Assembly (NCBI GenBank): GCA_937936215.1 | Contig: CALGWX010000372.1 | Location: 1-8,728, forward strand | Length of the DNA stretch: 8,728 nt | Reading direction: 5' to 3' | From: an uncultured Burkholderiaceae bacterium | GTDB taxonomy: Bacteria > Pseudomonadota > Gammaproteobacteria > Burkholderiales > Burkholderiaceae_F | In this document: piece by piece, positions 6,514-8,728 of the stretch | How positions within the stretch are numbered: position 1 is the stretch's first letter | Layout: each line of letters starts with the position of its first letter | Made by a program: the position numbers and the translations under genes | The notes under the pieces: model-generated | Seen by the model: the letters and a program-made list of their open reading frames with translations, nothing else | Database searches by the model: none | What the model was told of the DNA's origin: nothing

Positions 6514-7057
6514 GCCCGGCCTGCGAAGACAGGAACGACGGATCGATGCCCAGCAGCCGGAAGGCGGCGGCCTGGCGCTCCTCGGCCGGGGTGTCGAAGA
6601 TGATCTCCGCCCGGGCATCGACCGTCAGCCAGGCGTTGGCCGAGACTTCGGACTCCAGCTGTCCGGCGCCCCACCCCGAATAGCCGAGTGTGACCAGCAG
6701 CTTGCTCGGGCCGGTGCCGCCGGCGACCGCTTCCAGCACGTCCTTGGAGGTGGTCAGCGCGATGTCGTCGGCCACCGGCAGCGACGAGCTGTAGTGGCCG
6801 GCCGGCACGTGCAGCACGAAGCCGCGCTCGGTCTGCACCGGGCCGCCGTAGTACACGGGCGCATCCTTCCACGGCGCGATCTCGAGCTTCAGGTCGATGC
6901 GATCGAACAGGGCGGCCAGCGTCAGCTCGGTCGGCCGGTTGATCACCAGGCCCAACGCCCCTTTGTCCGTGTGCTCGCAGATGTAGACCACGGAGCCGGC
7001 GAAGTTCGGGTCCATCATCGCCGGCATCGCGATCAGGAACTTATGCGTCAGGTCCAC
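6506..7057 (-). CDS. yqgE: YqgE/AlgH family protein
   Basis: This 183-residue protein belongs to the YqgE/AlgH family (DUF179). Its biochemical role is unresolved; AlgH was linked to alginate regulation in Pseudomonas. Family blocks are clear: LTHKFLIAMPAM (3-14), SVVYICEH (22-29), GALGLVINRPT (33-43), GGPVQTERGF (71-80) and LGYSGWGAGQLE (124-135), followed by NAWL (141-144). No signal peptide or membrane segment is visible, so it is probably cytosolic. The start is a GTG at 7057; MDLTHKFLIAMPAM aligns with the usual family N-terminus, so no upstream start is needed. No good Shine-Dalgarno sequence was seen. It is the first gene of the minus-strand operon, and yqgE-ruvX adjacency is widely conserved in proteobacteria. 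Confidence 0.94.
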   Translation of the reverse strand: MDLTHKFLIAMPAMMDPNFAGSVVYICEHTDKGALGLVINRPTELTLAALFDRIDLKLEIAPWKDAPVYYGGPVQTERGFVLHVPAGHYSSSLPVADDIALTTSKDVLEAVAGGTGPSKLLVTLGYSGWGAGQLESEVSANAWLTVDARAEIIFDTPAEERQAAAFRLLGIDPSFLSSQAGHA

Positions 7058-7083
7058 GGCTACTGCGGCGATCGGTGAGTCGT

Positions 7084-7103
7084 GCGAGCCATTGTAAGCT
7101 CGC
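7084..7103. repeat. Perfect 6-bp inverted repeat in the yqgE-phrB divergent intergenic region
   Basis: GCGAGC (7084-7089) and GCTCGC (7098-7103) are exact reverse complements separated by 8 bp (CATTGTAA). The spacer holds the -10-like hexamer facing yqgE. The 20-bp span could be an operator for a dimeric regulator controlling one or both divergent genes, or a chance repeat in GC-rich DNA. I recognise no known operator consensus. Confidence 0.4.
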
Positions 7104-7118
7104 CAGCCCCGACGGCAG
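7091..7118 (-). promoter_or_regulatory. Possible promoter for the yqgE-ruvX-pyrR-pyrB-pyrX-plsC operon
   Basis: On the minus strand TACAAT (7096 down to 7091) matches five of six bases of the sigma70 -10 consensus. The best -35-like hexamer at 16 bp spacing is CTGCCG (7118 to 7113), only three of six. A start near 7084 would give a leader of about 27 nt before the GTG. The leader is too short for a PyrR-type attenuator. Evidence is only the hexamer and its position ahead of the first gene, so confidence is low. Confidence 0.3.
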
Positions 7119-7126
7119 CGGACGCG

Positions 7127-8563
7127 ATGGACTCAGCCCTGATGTGGTTTCGCCGCGACTTGCGGCTCGACGACAACGCGGCGCTGCATCACGCGCTCAA
7201 GAGCGCGCGCCGCGTCTACTGCGCCTTCGTCTTCGACCGCGCCATCCTCGACGAACTGCTCGCCGCGGGGCTACGGCACGACCGCCGCGTCGACTTCATC
7301 CACCGCAGCCTGCGCGAGCTCGACGCCGAACTGCGCGCCTGCGGCGGGGCGCTGATCGTGCGCCACGGCTTTGCGGCCGACGAGATCGTGCGCCTGGCCG
7401 GGGAACTGCGGGTCGACGCCGTCTTCACCAACCACGACTACGAGCCCTACGCGGTCGAACGCGACAGCGCGGTCGCGGCGCGGCTGGCGGCCGTCGGCCG
7501 CAAGCTGCACACCTTCAAGGACCAGGTGATCTTCGAGCGCGACGAGGTGCTGACCGGCGCCGGCCGCCCCTTCTCGGTGTTCACTCCCTACAAGAACGCC
7601 TGGCTGAAGGCGCTCACCCCGTTTTACCTGCGCAGCTACGAGGTTCGCCGCCATGTGTCGGCGCTCGCGCCGCCGCCGGTGCCGGCGGCGCTGCCGATGC
7701 TGGAAGACATCGGCTTCGCGCCGACCGACCTGGACGAGCTGAAGGTCGCCACCGGCGCCAGCGGCGGCCGCCGTCTGTTCGAGGAGTTCACGTCGCGGAT
7801 CGACCGCTATGCGCAGGCGCGCGACTACCCGGCGGTGCGCGGGCCGTCGTACCTGTCGGTGCATCTGCGCTTCGGCACGGTGTCGATCCGGGAGCTCGCC
7901 CGCTTCGCGCACGAGCGCGCGGCAACTTCCCCTGGCGCGGCCACCTGGCTGTCGGAGCTGATCTGGCGCGACTTTTACCAGCAGATCCTGCACCACCACC
8001 CGCAGGTGGTCACCCGCTCGTTCAAGCCGGAGTACGACCGCATCCAGTGGGACGATGCGCCGGAACTTTTCGCCGCCTGGTGCGAGGGCCGCACCGGCTA
8101 CCCGCTCGTCGACGCCGCGATGGCGCAGATCAACCGCACCGGCTACATGCACAACCGGCTGCGCATGGTCACCGCGAGCTTCCTGACCAAGGACCTCGGC
8201 ATCGACTGGCGGCGCGGCGAGCGCTACTTCGCGCGGCGGCTCATCGACTACGACCTCGCGGCCAACAACGGCGGCTGGCAGTGGGCCGCCTCCAGCGGCT
8301 GCGACGCGCAGCCGTACTTCCGCATCTTCAACCCGGTGGCGCAGAGCGAGAAGTTCGATCCCGAGGGCAAGTTCATCCGCCGCTACCTGCCGCAGCTGGC
8401 CCACCTTTCGGCGCAGGAAATCCACGCGCCGTGGCTGCTGCCGCCACTGCGCCAGCGCGAAGCTGGCTGCGTGATCGGCGCGGACTATCCCGCCCCGGTG
8501 GTCGACCACGCACAGGCGCGGCAGCGCACGCTCGCCCGCTACGCGGTGGTGAAGTCGCGCTGA
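7127..8563 (+). CDS. phrB: Deoxyribodipyrimidine (CPD) photolyase
   Basis: PhrB uses blue/near-UV light and reduced FAD to split cyclobutane pyrimidine dimers in DNA. The 478-residue protein is full length. An N-terminal antenna domain begins MDSALMWFRRDLRLDDNAAL, very like E. coli. The C-terminal FAD domain contains WRDFYQQIL (280-288), GYPLVDAAM (324-332), GYMHNRLRMVTASFLTKDL (339-357), the ANNGGWQWAAS block (379-389) and PYFRIFNP (396-403). The electron-transfer Trp triad is intact: Trp308, Trp361 and Trp384, with spacings equal to E. coli 306/359/382. I chose the ATG at 7127 because homology starts there; a GTG at 7082 adds 15 non-homologous residues and would run across the divergent regulatory region. 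The antenna cofactor (MTHF or 8-HDF) cannot be decided by eye. The gene is monocistronic as far as visible. Confidence 0.96.
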   Translation: MDSALMWFRRDLRLDDNAALHHALKSARRVYCAFVFDRAILDELLAAGLRHDRRVDFIHRSLRELDAELRACGGALIVRHGFAADEIVRLAGELRVDAVFTNHDYEPYAVERDSAVAARLAAVGRKLHTFKDQVIFERDEVLTGAGRPFSVFTPYKNAWLKALTPFYLRSYEVRRHVSALAPPPVPAALPMLEDIGFAPTDLDELKVATGASGGRRLFEEFTSRIDRYAQARDYPAVRGPSYLSVHLRFGTVSIRELARFAHERAATSPGAATWLSELIWRDFYQQILHHHPQVVTRSFKPEYDRIQWDDAPELFAAWCEGRTGYPLVDAAMAQINRTGYMHNRLRMVTASFLTKDLGIDWRRGERYFARRLIDYDLAANNGGWQWAASSGCDAQPYFRIFNPVAQSEKFDPEGKFIRRYLPQLAHLSAQEIHAPWLLPPLRQREAGCVIGADYPAPVVDHAQARQRTLARYAVVKSR

Positions 8564-8728
8564 CCGTTCGCCCGCTGCTGGGTCCGGCCGCAACCACTTT
8601 CTCGGAACTCAAGCCAGCGACGCCCTGGATGGGGGGCTACCCATGCTCGGCCCCGGTGTGGCGCGTGGCGAGCGGCTCGCGCAGAGCAGCCGGCAGCCTG
8701 CTTCGGGCAGGCCCGCGCTCACGCGCTC
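8564..8728. other. Intergenic or undetermined 165 bp after phrB
   Basis: I can support no gene here. Short open stretches run off the window edge: from ATG 8629 on the plus strand, and a 39-codon minus-strand frame ending at 8609 that could be the 3' end of a convergent gene. None shows a recognisable family. Two small hairpins are possible: ATGGG/CCCAT (8629-8633 with 8640-8644) and GCCTGC/GCAGGC (8696-8701 with 8707-8712, TTCGG loop). The second has no following T-run, so neither is a convincing phrB terminator. Confidence 0.4.

Noticed and set aside
6514..6618. Upstream ATG start for ruvX
   Set aside because: It would overlap yqgE by 113 bp and add Arg/Pro/Ser-rich residues that are the shadow of a conserved yqgE C-terminus.
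7082..7126. Upstream GTG start for phrB adding 15 residues
   Set aside because: Homology to known photolyases begins at the ATG at 7127, and the extension would occupy the divergent promoter/inverted repeat region.
7127..8563. Cryptochrome rather than photolyase
   Set aside because: Blocks around the FAD pocket, the Trp triad spacing and the C-terminal length all match E. coli CPD photolyase, with no cryptochrome-type C-terminal extension.
7271..8593. 440-codon open frame on the minus strand opposite phrB
   Set aside because: It is a GC-rich antisense shadow: Arg/Ala/Val-rich with no recognisable domain, lying fully over a photolyase with intact motifs.
8696..8712. GCCTGC-TTCGG-GCAGGC hairpin as the phrB terminator
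   Set aside because: The stem is only 6 bp, about 130 bp after the stop, with no T-run on either strand; such stems are expected by chance at this G+C.

Overview
The window is very GC-rich chromosomal DNA (roughly 70% G+C by eye), packed with overlapping genes. It looks like ordinary core genome of a Gram-negative betaproteobacterium (Burkholderiales/Rhodocyclales type). The evidence is ADP-heptose synthesis for LPS inner core, a separate HldC rather than a fused HldE, and the order yqgE-ruvX-pyrR-pyrB-pyrC'-plsC, which from memory is typical of that class. No tRNA, rRNA, CRISPR array, prophage or complete insertion sequence was seen.

Region 1 (1-2486, plus strand) is the end of an LPS heptose operon: the C-terminal part of hldD (cut by the window edge), gmhB, hldC and apaH. 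Each start codon overlaps the preceding stop (TGATG, 17 bp, GTGA), so translation is probably coupled. GmhB dephosphorylates heptose 1,7-bisphosphate, HldC adenylylates heptose 1-phosphate, and HldD epimerises the ADP-heptose. ApaH destroys diadenosine tetraphosphate.

Region 2 (7057 down to 2404, minus strand) is a six-gene operon: yqgE, ruvX, pyrR, pyrB, a dihydroorotase-like gene (pyrC'/pyrX) and a PlsC-type acyltransferase. The first five genes overlap by 4 or 8 bp. The dihydroorotase homologue has lost most of its metal ligands. It is best read as a non-catalytic partner of aspartate carbamoyltransferase, so an active dihydroorotase should be encoded elsewhere. Its last ten codons lie on a near-palindromic REP-like element (3321-3349). 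The plsC end overlaps the apaH end by 83 bp in convergent orientation, leaving no intergenic terminator.

Region 3 (7058-8728): a 69-bp divergent intergenic region carries a perfect 6-8-6 inverted repeat around a -10-like hexamer facing yqgE. It is followed by phrB, a CPD photolyase on the plus strand. The last 165 bp have no gene I can support, only weak hairpins. I found no convincing undescribed system. The points most worth following are the degenerate dihydroorotase, the palindrome in its 3' end, the inverted repeat in the divergent promoter and an apparently shortened loop in RuvX.
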